Shown piece after piece: positions 55,362 to 63,958 of a stretch of 64,000 nucleotides of DNA. The stretch lies in NCBI GenBank assembly GCA_963726065.1, contig CAVSAU010000013.1, positions 472,826 through 536,825 of the forward strand. The letters are read 5' to 3'. The notes under the pieces were generated by a model. That model ran no database searches. It was not told the DNA's origin and saw only the letters and a list, made by a program, of their open reading frames with translations. Made by a program: the position numbers and the translations under genes. This stretch comes from Neomesorhizobium sp963726065. GTDB taxonomy: Bacteria; Pseudomonadota; Alphaproteobacteria; Rhizobiales; Rhizobiaceae. Position 1 is the stretch's first letter, and each line of letters opens with the position of its first letter.

Positions 55362-56601
55362 TTAGTCGGCCTTGGCGATGATCTCGGCGAAGCGCTTCTG
55401 AGCGTCTTCGGGCGTGATGCTCGGCGTGCTGAAGAACTCGCCGATCAGGTCGTTCATCTGCTGGGCGGTGTCGGGGCTGATCAGCTGGTCCGTCCACTGC
55501 ATGGTCTTGCCGGCGGCAAGGATCTCGAGACCCTTCTTCATGCAGTCGTTGGCGGCCGTGAGATCGACGTCGCCGCGCACCGGCAGCGAACCCTTCTTGA
55601 GGTTGAAGGCGACCTGGGTCTCTGGCGACAGCATCACATGAGCAAGCGTCTCCTGGGCGGCGGTGATGTCGGCGTTTTCGACCTTCGGGAAGTAGAAGGC
55701 GTCGCCGCCGGTCGCGATGACGGCGTTGAGGCCGAGGCCCGGCAGGCAGGTGTAGTCCTTGCCGGCAACCTGCCCGGCAACCTGGAATTCGCCCTGCGCC
55801 CAGTCGCCCATGATCTGGCCGCCGGCCTGGCCGTTGATGACCATGGCGGTCGCCTCGTTCCAGTTCTGCACGTTGGAGTTGGTGGCCATCTTGCGGGCGT
55901 CGTCGGCCGCCTTGAATACCTTGGCGATGTCAGGGCCCGCTGCCACCGTCTCGTCCTTGTCCTTATAGACCTTGAGGAAAGTCTCCGGCCCGACGATCGC
56001 AGCCATCAGAACATTGAGGGCGCCGGATTCCTGCCAGGCCTGCTTGCCGAGCGCCAGCGGAATCTTGCCAGCCTTTTCGAGCGCCGGAGCGGCGGCCACG
56101 AACTCGTCCCAGTTCGTCGGCACCGGCACGCCTGCGTCGGCGAAGGCCTTGTTGGACAGCCAGATCCACTGCCATGAGTGGATGTTGACCGGCACGCAGT
56201 AGATCTTGCCGTCGAGCGTGCAGTTCTCGCAGCAGCGTCGGCGGGTTAATGAGCTTGGCCCACTCCTCTTTCGTGGCGAGATCGGTGAGGTCGCGCATCA
56301 GCCCTTCCTGCACCAGTTCCTCGGCCTGGCGGCCGTGGTTGAACTGCGTGGCGCCCATCGGATCGCCGCCGGTGATGCGGCTGATCATGATCGGCCGGGC
56401 AGTGTCGCCGGAACCGGCGATGGCGCCGTCGACCCATTTGTTGCCGGTGGCGTCGAAGGCCTTGGCGAATTCGGCGACCGCCGCCGCTTCGCCGCCGGAC
56501 GTCCACCAGTGGGTCACTTCGAGATCAGTCGCCGAGGCCGGCGCGCTGACACAAAACGCCACGCTTGCGGCGAGCGCGGCACGATAAAATCCAAAACGCA
56601 T
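55362..56601 (-). CDS. Extracellular sugar-binding protein of the ABC importer, one frameshift
   Basis: About 412 residues of solute-binding family 1. Signal peptide MRFGFYRAALAASVAFCVSAPASA, then DLEVTHWWTSGGEAAAVAEFAKAFDATGNKWVDGAIAGSG. Later CVPVNIHSWQWIWLSNKAFADAGVPVPTNWDEF and QIMGDWAQGEFQVAGQVAGKDYTCLPGLG. One indel near 56225. First gene of a ten-gene sugar operon whose promoter holds two copies of the same LacI-type operator. The operon's GH43 suggests xylo-oligosaccharide as cargo. Confidence 0.94.
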
Positions 56602-56618
56602 CGGTATTCCTCCCAGAA

Positions 56619-56632
56619 CTGAAACGTTACAG
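56619..56632. promoter_or_regulatory. LacI-type operator 1 (sugar operon side)
   Basis: CTGAAACGTTACAG, nearly palindromic around the central AACGTT with a CG core typical of LacI-family sites, 18 bp upstream of the binding-protein start. The exact reverse complement recurs at 56874-56887. Confidence 0.75.
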
Positions 56633-56873
56633 ATTTTTGCATATTGGATTTAGCAGGTGAGCGCAACCCGGCGCGACCACGTGAGGGCATTTTTTTCGAC
56701 ATTCGAATTATTTCCCTCGAAAAAGGCCCTGTGCAGTGCGGCATTGTCATGCTGCGATGCGTCAAATTGGTCAGCCTTCCTGCCTGAACGATGGTTGTTT
56801 GCGTGGGCTTCGCTCCACTGACTCAACGCCTTCAATACATTAAACAGTGCATTCCATCACGCCTCGTTGAAAC

Positions 56874-56887
56874 CTGTAACGTTTCAG
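56874..56887. promoter_or_regulatory. LacI-type operator 2 (lacI side)
   Basis: CTGTAACGTTTCAG, the exact reverse complement of operator 1, 81 bp upstream of the chosen LacI start. Two identical 14-mers about 255 bp apart suggest looping or dual control of both promoters. The sequence between (56633-56873) is AT-richer and holds no gene. Confidence 0.75.
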
Positions 56888-56968
56888 ATTATGAAGCCGT
56901 CAGGGACAGAATTCCTTGCGTCGCACAGGAATTGTCGTCCGGAGCAGAAGCCTGATAAGGCACGTCGC

Positions 56969-58012
56969 ATGGACATGCGGGACAACAATGACGAGGCCGG
57001 AGAACGAACCGGGGAGGCACAGCGGCCGACGCTGAAAACCATTGCCTTCATGACCGGGCTCGGCGTGACGACCGTTTCGCGGGCGCTGAAGGACGCTCCG
57101 GAGATCGGCGAGGAGACACGCAAGCGCGTCCAGCTCGTTGCCCGGCAGGTAGGCTACCGGCCGAACCGCGCGGGCGTGCGCCTGCGCACCGGCAAGACTA
57201 ACGTCATCAGCCTCGTGCTCAACACCGAAGAGCAGGTCGGCGGCTTCGTTTCAGACCTCATCTACGGCATCTCCGAACATCTGGCTCAAACGCCCTATCA
57301 CCTGGTGGTGACGCCCTACTCCCGCACCAACGACCCGATGGAACCGGTCCGCTATGTCGTCGAGACGGGATCGGCAGACGGCATCATCATCTCGCGCACC
57401 GAGCCCAGGGATGCACGCGTTCGCTACATGATGGAGCGCGGCTTTCCATTCGCCACGCACGGCCGCACGGACATGGGTGTCGAGCACCCGTTCCATGACT
57501 TCGACAATCAGGCCTATGCGGTGCAAGCGGTGCGCAAGCTCGCCAAACTGGGCCGCAAGCGCCTCGCCCTGCTCGCGCCACCGCCCAACCTTTCCTACCA
57601 CCACCACATGCGCGCCGGCTTCCTCGAGGCGTTGGACGAGACCGGGTTGGCGGAGATTCCGTTTATCGGAGCCACCATCGACAACTCGATTGACGAGATC
57701 AGGGCGCGTACGGTCGAACTGATGCGGCGCCCCAATCGCCCCGACGGCATCGTCTCGGGCAGCGGCCAGGCGACGTTCGCGCTCGTCGCGGCGATCGAGG
57801 ACACCGGGCTGTCGGTCGGCGAGGACATCGACATCGTCTCGAAACAGTCGTCGCGGCTGCTGCATCTGTTGCGGCCGACCCTTTACGTGGTCAACGAGAG
57901 CGTGCGCATGGCGGGCCGGGAACTGGCGCGCGCGGTGCTCGGCGCGATCGAGGGCAAGGGCGCCCAGAGCCTGCAGAGCCTGTCAGCGCCTTCGCAGGTG
58001 GAATCACGTTAG
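56969..58012 (+). CDS. LacI-family regulator of the divergent sugar operon
   Basis: 347 residues. HTH TLKTIAFMTGLGVTTVSRALKDAPEIGEETRKRV (about residues 21-54) and hinge YRPNRAGVRLRTGKT, then a periplasmic-binding-protein-like sugar domain (GFVSDLIYGISEHL, RPDGIVSGSGQATFALVAAIEDTGLSVGEDIDIV). The ATG at 56969 has AAGG upstream; an earlier in-frame ATG at 56891 is right next to operator 2. Likely represses the operon and itself, relieved by the imported sugar. Confidence 0.92.
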   Translation: MDMRDNNDEAGERTGEAQRPTLKTIAFMTGLGVTTVSRALKDAPEIGEETRKRVQLVARQVGYRPNRAGVRLRTGKTNVISLVLNTEEQVGGFVSDLIYGISEHLAQTPYHLVVTPYSRTNDPMEPVRYVVETGSADGIIISRTEPRDARVRYMMERGFPFATHGRTDMGVEHPFHDFDNQAYAVQAVRKLAKLGRKRLALLAPPPNLSYHHHMRAGFLEALDETGLAEIPFIGATIDNSIDEIRARTVELMRRPNRPDGIVSGSGQATFALVAAIEDTGLSVGEDIDIVSKQSSRLLHLLRPTLYVVNESVRMAGRELARAVLGAIEGKGAQSLQSLSAPSQVESR

Positions 58013-58027
58013 ACGGCAAAATATTCT

Positions 58028-58043
58028 TTGGAACGCGTTCCAA
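58028..58043. promoter_or_regulatory. Perfect 16-bp LacI-type palindrome
   Basis: TTGGAACGCGTTCCAA, perfect dyad with a central CG, 145 bp upstream of the second LacI gene. Differs from the operator of the first LacI, so it is probably the second LacI's own site. Confidence 0.7.
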
Positions 58044-58187
58044 GCATCCTGCGGGCAGATTGTATTGGGATAACGAAGCAATTAGTGTTTCGTCGCAATC
58101 GATTGCAGCCATCTGGCTTCCAGGGACAATTGTCGAGTGGCTTCCGGCTCCAGGCCCGGTCGACGCTTGCAGGGGTGGACGAGGATC

Positions 58188-59219
58188 GTGAACAAGGCGT
58201 CGCCGACCATACAGGACGTCGCGCGTATGGCGAATGTGTCGACCGCGACAGTCAGCCGTGCGCTGTCGACGCCGGGCAGCGTTGCCGAGGGCACCCGCCG
58301 CGCGGTGATCGAGGCGGTCGAACGCAGTGGCTACCGGGTCAACCAGACCGCGCGCAACCTTCGCCGCAAGCAGGCCGGCGCCATCGTCGTGCTTGTGCCC
58401 AACATCGGCAATCCCTTCTTCTCGCGTATCCTTGCCGGCATTGAGGCGACCGCCTCCAAGGCGGGCCTTAACGTACTGATAGCCGACACAAGGCAACCGC
58501 AGGCCGACGAAGGCCCGCTCGGCGAATACCTGCACAACAACCACGCCGACGGCATGCTGGTGCTGGACGGTTCGTTGCGCGATGACTTTTTCTCGCATGG
58601 CAACCACGCGCATCCGCCGATCGTCTATGCCTGCGAATGGAGCAAGGGAACAAGCCTTCCGTCGATTCGGTTCGACAACGCCGGCGGTAGCGCGCTTGCG
58701 GTCGACCACCTCGCCGGGCTCGGCCACACCAGCATTGGCCACATCCTTGGACCGCAGGACAATGTGCTGACCCAGGAACGGCGGCGCGGTTTCGAGGCCG
58801 CGCTTGCATCGCACGGCCTGCGCATGCGGAACGACTGGTATTTCGACGGCGATTTCACGCTGGCGTCAGGCGCAAGCGCTGCGCTGCGGTGGTTGGCCAT
58901 GGCCGACCGTCCGACCGCCATCACCACGTCCAGCGACGAGATGGCATGCGGCTTCATGTCGGAGCTTTACCGGCACGGCGTCCGTGTGCCGGACGATGTT
59001 TCGGTGGTCGGTTTCGACGACATCGATATCGCCGAGCGGTTCATCCCGGCACTGACGACGATCCGGCAGCCGCGCATGGAGATCGGCGAGGCCGCGGCCA
59101 CCGCGCTGATCGACCTGATCCGCGCGCCCGACCAGACGCCGGTGGGAACCGCCTTCACCAAAGTGCTCGACGCGACGCTGATCGTGCGGTCGAGCACCCG
59201 CGCCATTACGGAAGCCTAA
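58188..59219 (+). CDS. LacI-family regulator 2
   Basis: 343 residues. HTH TIQDVARMANVSTATVSRALSTPGSVAEGTRRAV, hinge YRVNQTARNLRRKQ, and ligand domain VLVPNIGNPFFSRILAGIEATASKAGLNVLIADT through SVVGFDDIDIAERFIPALTTIRQPRMEIGEAAATALIDLI. GTG start with GAGGA upstream. Its stop is one base from the convergent gnd stop. The target is unknown; its own upstream palindrome suggests autoregulation. Confidence 0.92.
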   Translation: MNKASPTIQDVARMANVSTATVSRALSTPGSVAEGTRRAVIEAVERSGYRVNQTARNLRRKQAGAIVVLVPNIGNPFFSRILAGIEATASKAGLNVLIADTRQPQADEGPLGEYLHNNHADGMLVLDGSLRDDFFSHGNHAHPPIVYACEWSKGTSLPSIRFDNAGGSALAVDHLAGLGHTSIGHILGPQDNVLTQERRRGFEAALASHGLRMRNDWYFDGDFTLASGASAALRWLAMADRPTAITTSSDEMACGFMSELYRHGVRVPDDVSVVGFDDIDIAERFIPALTTIRQPRMEIGEAAATALIDLIRAPDQTPVGTAFTKVLDATLIVRSSTRAITEA

Positions 59220-59220
59220 C

Positions 59221-60642
59221 TCAAGCCTCCCCGGACCAGGGGCCGTGGTGGGCGCCTTCGGCGTCGATGCGCTCGAAGCCGTGGGCGCCGAAGAAGTCGC
59301 GCTGCGCCTGGATCAGGTTCGAGGTGCCGCGGGCCTGGCGATAGCTGTCGAAATAGGCAAGTGCGGAGCTCAGCGCCGGCACCGGCAATCCCTCCTCCGA
59401 AGCGCGCGCCACCATGCGCCGCAGCGACGGGTGCGCCTCCTTCATCATGGCGATGAACGCCGGCGCCATCAGCAGGTTCCTGGTGGCGCCGCCGGCTTCG
59501 AAGGCCTCGGCGATCGTGCCGAGGAACTGCGAGCGGATGATGCAGCCGGCGCGCCAGATCTTGGCGATGGTCGGCAACGGCAATCCCCAGCCGAACTCCT
59601 TCGACGCCGCATCCATTACCGCGAAACCCTGCGCATAGGCCGCAACCTTGCCGGCGAAAAGCGCCAGTTCAAGATCGACAAGGATGGCCGCCTTGTCGCG
59701 GCCGAAGGACCCGGCCGGCAGCTTGCCGTAGGCGGCTTCGGCTGCCTCGCGTTCGGCCTTCATGGAAGACAGCACGCGGGCGGCAACCGCCGCCTCGATG
59801 GCGGTGGCAGGAATGCCGAGCGTCTGGGCTTCGATCACCGACCATTTGCCAGTGCCCTTCTGGCCGGCCCGGTCGAGGATCATGTCGACGATCGGCTTTC
59901 CGGTCGCCGCGTCGTCTGCGGCAAGCACCGTTGCTGTGATCTCGATCAGATAGGAGTTCAGCCGGCCACGGTTCCATTCGCCGAAGACCTCGCCTATTTC
60001 CTGCGGCGGCATGCCGAGCCCGTCGCGCAGGATGCCGTAGATTTCGGCGATCATCTGCATGTCGGCATATTCGATGCCGTTGTGGATGGTCTTGACGAAA
60101 TGGCCCGCGCCGCCCGTGCCGAGCCAGGCGGCACATGGCTCGCCCTCGTACTTCGCCGAAATTGCGGTCAGCACCGGCGCGACACGCCGCCACGATTCCT
60201 CGGCGCCGCCGACCATGATGGAGGGGCCGTGGCGGGCGCCTTCCTCGCCGCCCGAGACGCCCATGCCGATGAATGTGAGGCCGCTGTCCTGCAACTCGGA
60301 GAAGCGGCGCACCGTGTCGCGGAAATTGGCGTTGCCGGCATCGATGATGATGTCGTTGGCGGAGAGCACGCCGCGCAGCAGCGCGATCTGCTCGTCGACC
60401 GCCTTGCCGGCCTGCACCATCAGGATGATCGGCCGTGGCGGTCGGATCGCGGCGGCCAGCGCCTCGATGGTGTCGCAGGCCACGATGCGCTCGGCCAGGG
60501 CTCCCGCGGCTTGCGCAAAGGCGGTGGTGCGGGCAGTCGTGCGATTGAAGACGGCGACGCGATGGCCTTTTTCCGCGATGTTGAGCGCCAGGTTGGAGCC
60601 CATGACTCCGAGGCCGATAAGGCCGATATCCGCTTTTTGCAT
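59221..60642 (-). CDS. gnd: 6-phosphogluconate dehydrogenase (decarboxylating)
   Basis: Oxidative pentose-phosphate step, 6-phosphogluconate to ribulose 5-phosphate plus CO2; 473 residues, intact. IGLIGLGVMGSNLALNIAEKGHRVAVFNRT (NADP fold), GMGVSGGEEGARHGPSIMVGG, catalytic Lys in HFVKTIHNGIEYADMQMIAE, and NLIQAQRDFFGAHGFER at the end. ATG at 60640-60642 by homology. The kinase gene is upstream on the same strand, about 220 bp away across a repeat element. Confidence 0.96.
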   Translation of the reverse strand: MQKADIGLIGLGVMGSNLALNIAEKGHRVAVFNRTTARTTAFAQAAGALAERIVACDTIEALAAAIRPPRPIILMVQAGKAVDEQIALLRGVLSANDIIIDAGNANFRDTVRRFSELQDSGLTFIGMGVSGGEEGARHGPSIMVGGAEESWRRVAPVLTAISAKYEGEPCAAWLGTGGAGHFVKTIHNGIEYADMQMIAEIYGILRDGLGMPPQEIGEVFGEWNRGRLNSYLIEITATVLAADDAATGKPIVDMILDRAGQKGTGKWSVIEAQTLGIPATAIEAAVAARVLSSMKAEREAAEAAYGKLPAGSFGRDKAAILVDLELALFAGKVAAYAQGFAVMDAASKEFGWGLPLPTIAKIWRAGCIIRSQFLGTIAEAFEAGGATRNLLMAPAFIAMMKEAHPSLRRMVARASEEGLPVPALSSALAYFDSYRQARGTSNLIQAQRDFFGAHGFERIDAEGAHHGPWSGEA

Positions 60643-60745
60643 CTTTTGTCCGCCGATGGTTGAAGGCTCTTGCCGCTTGGCCGGGAAGCGGATGTTTTGA
60701 CCGGCCGCCGCCGCCACGTCAACCGCAGCGGCCAGACTGCGCCAT

Positions 60746-60846
60746 TGCATGTCGCCCGAAAGTGTCCTCGGTCTCGGGAGAAACGACGTGCACAACAAGA
60801 AGCTACAGCGTGGCCGCCGAATCCCATTCGGCGGCGCGCTGTAGGC
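60746..60846. repeat. Interspersed repeat family C, copy 2 (inverted)
   Basis: GCATGTCGCCCGAAAGTGTCCTCGGTCTCGGGAGAAACGACGTGCACAA then CTACAGCG...CGCTGTAG around GGCCGCCGAATCCCATTCGGCGGCG. Aligns with the reverse complement of 41089-41195 over about 100 bp, with scattered differences. Lies between gnd and the kinase gene. Confidence 0.75.
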
Positions 60847-60861
60847 GCCGCCGAAGCGCAA

Positions 60862-61485
60862 TCAGCCAGGCACGGAGTGGAGGACCAGATCCGCCTCCCT
60901 GCGATTCTGAAGCACCCGGTCCACATTCGGCATGTCGTTGGAGGCGACCCAGGCGCGGGAATCCGCTTCGGAGCGGCCATGCTCGTGCCAGCGCTGCAGC
61001 AGCCGGCGCTCGAGTTCATCACGCGGCACGTCGAGGAAGACAGCAAGGTCGAAGAGCGGCGCAAGCGCCGACCACGGCGCCTCATCGAGCAGAAGGTAGT
61101 TGCCTTCGGCGAGGATGAACTTGACGTCGCCGTCGACGATCGCCGCACCCGCGCGCGCAAGCTCCATGCTGCGGTCGAACACCGGAATCGCGATGTCGGG
61201 TTCAGCCGCGCGTATGCGCTTCAAAAGATGCTCGAAGCCGGCGAGATCAAAGGTTTCCGGGGCGCCCTTGCGGCTGCGCAAACCGCGCTGTTCCAGGACG
61301 ATGTTGTCATAATGGAAGCCGTCCATCGGCACCACGATCGCCGAACCCTCCGGCAAAAGGGCGCACAGTTCCTCGGCAATGGTCGATTTCCCGGCGCCCG
61401 GCGGCCCAGCGATGGCGACGACGAACCGCTTGGCCTTGGCGGCTCGCTTGAAGATGGTGGCGGCGAGACTGGCTATTTCTGACAT
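60862..61485 (-). CDS. FrcK/uridine-kinase-like P-loop kinase
   Basis: 207 residues. Walker A AIAGPPGAGKSTIAEELC, then VPMDGFHYDN (D-G-F-H as in the panK/uridine kinase family), VPVFDRSMELARAG and ILAEGNYLLLDEAPW. Lid region RDELERRLLQRWHEHG. Homologues sit in fructose-import clusters of rhizobia (frcK) or act as putative nucleoside kinases; here it lies upstream of gnd. Substrate uncertain. Confidence 0.85.
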   Translation of the reverse strand: MSEIASLAATIFKRAAKAKRFVVAIAGPPGAGKSTIAEELCALLPEGSAIVVPMDGFHYDNIVLEQRGLRSRKGAPETFDLAGFEHLLKRIRAAEPDIAIPVFDRSMELARAGAAIVDGDVKFILAEGNYLLLDEAPWSALAPLFDLAVFLDVPRDELERRLLQRWHEHGRSEADSRAWVASNDMPNVDRVLQNRREADLVLHSVPG

Positions 61486-61576
61486 GGCAAAGCCTGCTGG
61501 TCGGGCGAGCATTCTGCCGCCATCGCACGGAACTTCAAGCCTTTTCAGAACTGTCCGCAAAGCGTCGACGCGGCCG

Positions 61577-62560
61577 TCATTCCGCGTCGAAGAAGCTGAA
61601 GCGGCGCTTGCCGCCTGCCTTGCTCCGGTAAAGCGCGGCGTCGGCCTTGGCGAGTATATCGTCGGTCGACACGCCGTCATGCGGCGACAGCGCAATGCCA
61701 ATCGAGACGCCGATCTTCACTTCGGCGCCACCAATGACGAAGGGGGCCGCGAATTTCGACATCACCCGGCGCGCCAGCACGGCGGCATCGGCCTGCTCGC
61801 GGATGCTCATCTGCACGATGGCGAACTCGTCGCCGCCCAGCCGCCCCACCGTATCGTTCTCGCGAACCGCTTCGAGCAGCCGGGCGGCGATGGCCACCAG
61901 CATTTCGTCGCCGCCCTTGTGGCCGAGCGTATCGTTGACCGGCTTGAAGTTGTCGATGTCGATATAGTGCACGGCCATCATGCCGCCCCGCTTGGCAAGC
62001 GCGATCGCAGTGCGCAGCCGATCGGTGAACAGCGTCCGGTTGGGCAGGTCCGTGAGACCGTCATGGTGCGCCAAGTGGGCAATCATCGCCTGGTTGCGGC
62101 GCTGCTGGGTGACGTCGAGATAGGTGGTGACGAAGCCGCCGCCCTCCAGCGGCACGCCGCGGATTTCGACGATCATGCCGTTCGGCCGGGTGCGCTCATA
62201 GGTGTGGGGGTGGCGCTTCTTCACCAGCGCGATACGGCGCGCGACATGTTCGTCTGGGTTGCCCGGCCCGTATTCGCCGCGCGCGGCGTTGAAGCGGAAC
62301 AGGTCTTCCAGAGTCGGATTGCCGTTTTCGAAAAGCTCGGCGGGATAGTCGAGCATCTTTTTCTGCTGTTCGTTGCAGAGCACCATTTCGTGGTTCTTGT
62401 CGAACAGCGATAGCCCGCCCGGAAAATTCTCGACGACCGCTTCCAGGAGCCTTATGCGCTCGCGCAGCCTGTCGACATAGGCGCCCATGTGGCGAACCGC
62501 GGTGGCCAGGTCCTGAAGGCCGCCGGTGGTTATGGATTCGATCTGTTCAGCTCGCCCCAT
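61577..62560 (-). CDS. PAS-GGDEF diguanylate cyclase, soluble
   Basis: About 327 residues. N-terminal coiled region, PAS domain (LLEAVVENFPGGLSLFDKNHEMVLCNEQQKKML to VTTYLDVTQQ), then a GGDEF domain: DGLTDLPNRTLFTDRL, IDIDNFKPVNDTLGHKGGDEML and the active GRLGGDEFAIV. R-E-N-D sits exactly five residues before GGDEF, an intact inhibitory I-site. No transmembrane segment. It should make cyclic di-GMP and be product-inhibited. The frame is open further upstream to 62719; the ATG (MGRAEQ) is preferred. Confidence 0.93.
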   Translation of the reverse strand: MGRAEQIESITTGGLQDLATAVRHMGAYVDRLRERIRLLEAVVENFPGGLSLFDKNHEMVLCNEQQKKMLDYPAELFENGNPTLEDLFRFNAARGEYGPGNPDEHVARRIALVKKRHPHTYERTRPNGMIVEIRGVPLEGGGFVTTYLDVTQQRRNQAMIAHLAHHDGLTDLPNRTLFTDRLRTAIALAKRGGMMAVHYIDIDNFKPVNDTLGHKGGDEMLVAIAARLLEAVRENDTVGRLGGDEFAIVQMSIREQADAAVLARRVMSKFAAPFVIGGAEVKIGVSIGIALSPHDGVSTDDILAKADAALYRSKAGGKRRFSFFDAE

Positions 62561-62817
62561 CGTCCCCCTGGATCGCCGCCGACGCACCCGTGCGTCGCGC
62601 TTGGCAACCCCTCCCGGCATAAAGTTACGCCGTGAAAATTGCATTTGAATTAACTTTCGAGGATCAGGATCGGACCGCGAACCCGTTTGACCTTGACCAG
62701 ACACTTGCCATGTCGCCACCGTAAATATACTGGCAATCTGTGTTGCGTTAGGTTGTTGTGAATTGCGGGGGGCATTCTCTGTAACCTGGTCGCCATCGTC
62801 TTTCAGGCAGGTCGTTC

Positions 62818-63711
62818 TTGAACAGCTTTCTTGACAATCTCAGGTCGGGCTTCCAGCCGGCAATCCTCATTCTGGCGCTGCTGGTAGCCGGCTGTTCGAC
62901 CACCGAGGCCTTGCAGCCTTCGCCCGCCGCGGTGACGGATTTCGCGCCGACGTCGAAATATGCGGCAATCGTCGTCGACGCCAACAACGGCAACACGCTG
63001 TTCCAGTCCAGCGCCACGGCGCCGCGCTATCCCGCTTCGCTGACCAAGATGATGACGCTCTACATGTTGTTCGAGGCCATTGGGCAGGGCCGCGTCTCCC
63101 TGGCAACGGAGATCCCGGTGTCTGCTTACGCAGCGGCGCGACCGCCGTCGAAGATCGGCTTCCGGGCCGGCGAGACGATTTCCGTGCAGTCCGCGATCCA
63201 GGCGCTGTGCACCAAATCGGCAAACGATGTCGCCGCCGCGGTTGCCGAATATCTCGGCGGCACCGAGGACCAGTTCGCCGCCCAGATGACCGCCAGGGCG
63301 CGCCAGCTCGGCATGACCGGAACCGTTTTCCGCAACGCATCGGGCTTGCCCGACGACGCCCAGCGCACCACGGCGCGCGACATGGCCCTGCTTGGCATCG
63401 CCTTGCGCAGCCGGTTTCCCAACCAGTACGCCTATTTTTCGGCACGCGAGTTCGCCTTCCGCGGCAAGACGGTGCGGGGCCACAACGACCTGCTTGGACG
63501 GGTGCACGGCGTCGATGGAATCAAGACCGGCTATATCCGGGCCTCCGGCTACAACATCGTGACCTCGGTCCAGGCCGATGGCCGGCGGCTTGTCGTCGTG
63601 GTGATGGGCGGCGAGACCGCTAGATCGCGCAACGCGCAGGTGGAGGATCTGATCGCCCGCTATCTGCCAGCGGCCTCGCGGCAAGGCGGCGGCCTTCTTG
63701 CGATGAGGTGA
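62818..63711 (+). CDS. D-alanyl-D-alanine carboxypeptidase (S11), lipoprotein
   Basis: Trims the terminal D-Ala of peptidoglycan pentapeptides; 297 residues. Motifs: S74-L-T-K77 (SxxK), S134-A-N136 (SxN) and K236-T-G (KTG). The N-terminus has a lipobox, LALLVAGC (C26), so it is probably lipid-anchored, which is less usual than the C-terminal amphipathic anchor of DacA-type enzymes. The C-terminal beta domain and SPOR domain seen in some relatives are absent. TTG start is assumed, with GGCAGG upstream. Confidence 0.9.
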   Translation: MNSFLDNLRSGFQPAILILALLVAGCSTTEALQPSPAAVTDFAPTSKYAAIVVDANNGNTLFQSSATAPRYPASLTKMMTLYMLFEAIGQGRVSLATEIPVSAYAAARPPSKIGFRAGETISVQSAIQALCTKSANDVAAAVAEYLGGTEDQFAAQMTARARQLGMTGTVFRNASGLPDDAQRTTARDMALLGIALRSRFPNQYAYFSAREFAFRGKTVRGHNDLLGRVHGVDGIKTGYIRASGYNIVTSVQADGRRLVVVVMGGETARSRNAQVEDLIARYLPAASRQGGGLLAMR

Positions 63712-63958
63712 CGCCTGGGGCCGCGGCCGCCGAGGGCGGCGCGGACTTTCGCACGCATCGGCATCATTCAAGCAACGATTTCGACCCGAACCGACCGCGG
63801 CCGGTCTCCTGCCGGCAAGCGCGCTGCTTGCCCGGAGGCCCGCAACCGAAGCCGATGGTTTTTGCCGGTTGAAGCCGGCCACCGCTTCGGATATGAAGCC
63901 CGAGGTCCGGACCTGCTTCGGACCGGTATTTGCCTGAACGAGCGATCGGCTTAGGCCG
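63712..63958. other. Intergenic region upstream of tRNA-Arg, no gene seen
   Basis: About 247 bp, GC-rich, without a supported coding frame. Presumably carries the tRNA promoter; no clear terminator for the carboxypeptidase gene was found. Confidence 0.4.

Noticed and set aside
62803..63882. 359-residue minus-strand frame over the carboxypeptidase
   Set aside because: Antisense to a gene with all three penicillin-binding motifs; composition is that of a shadow frame.
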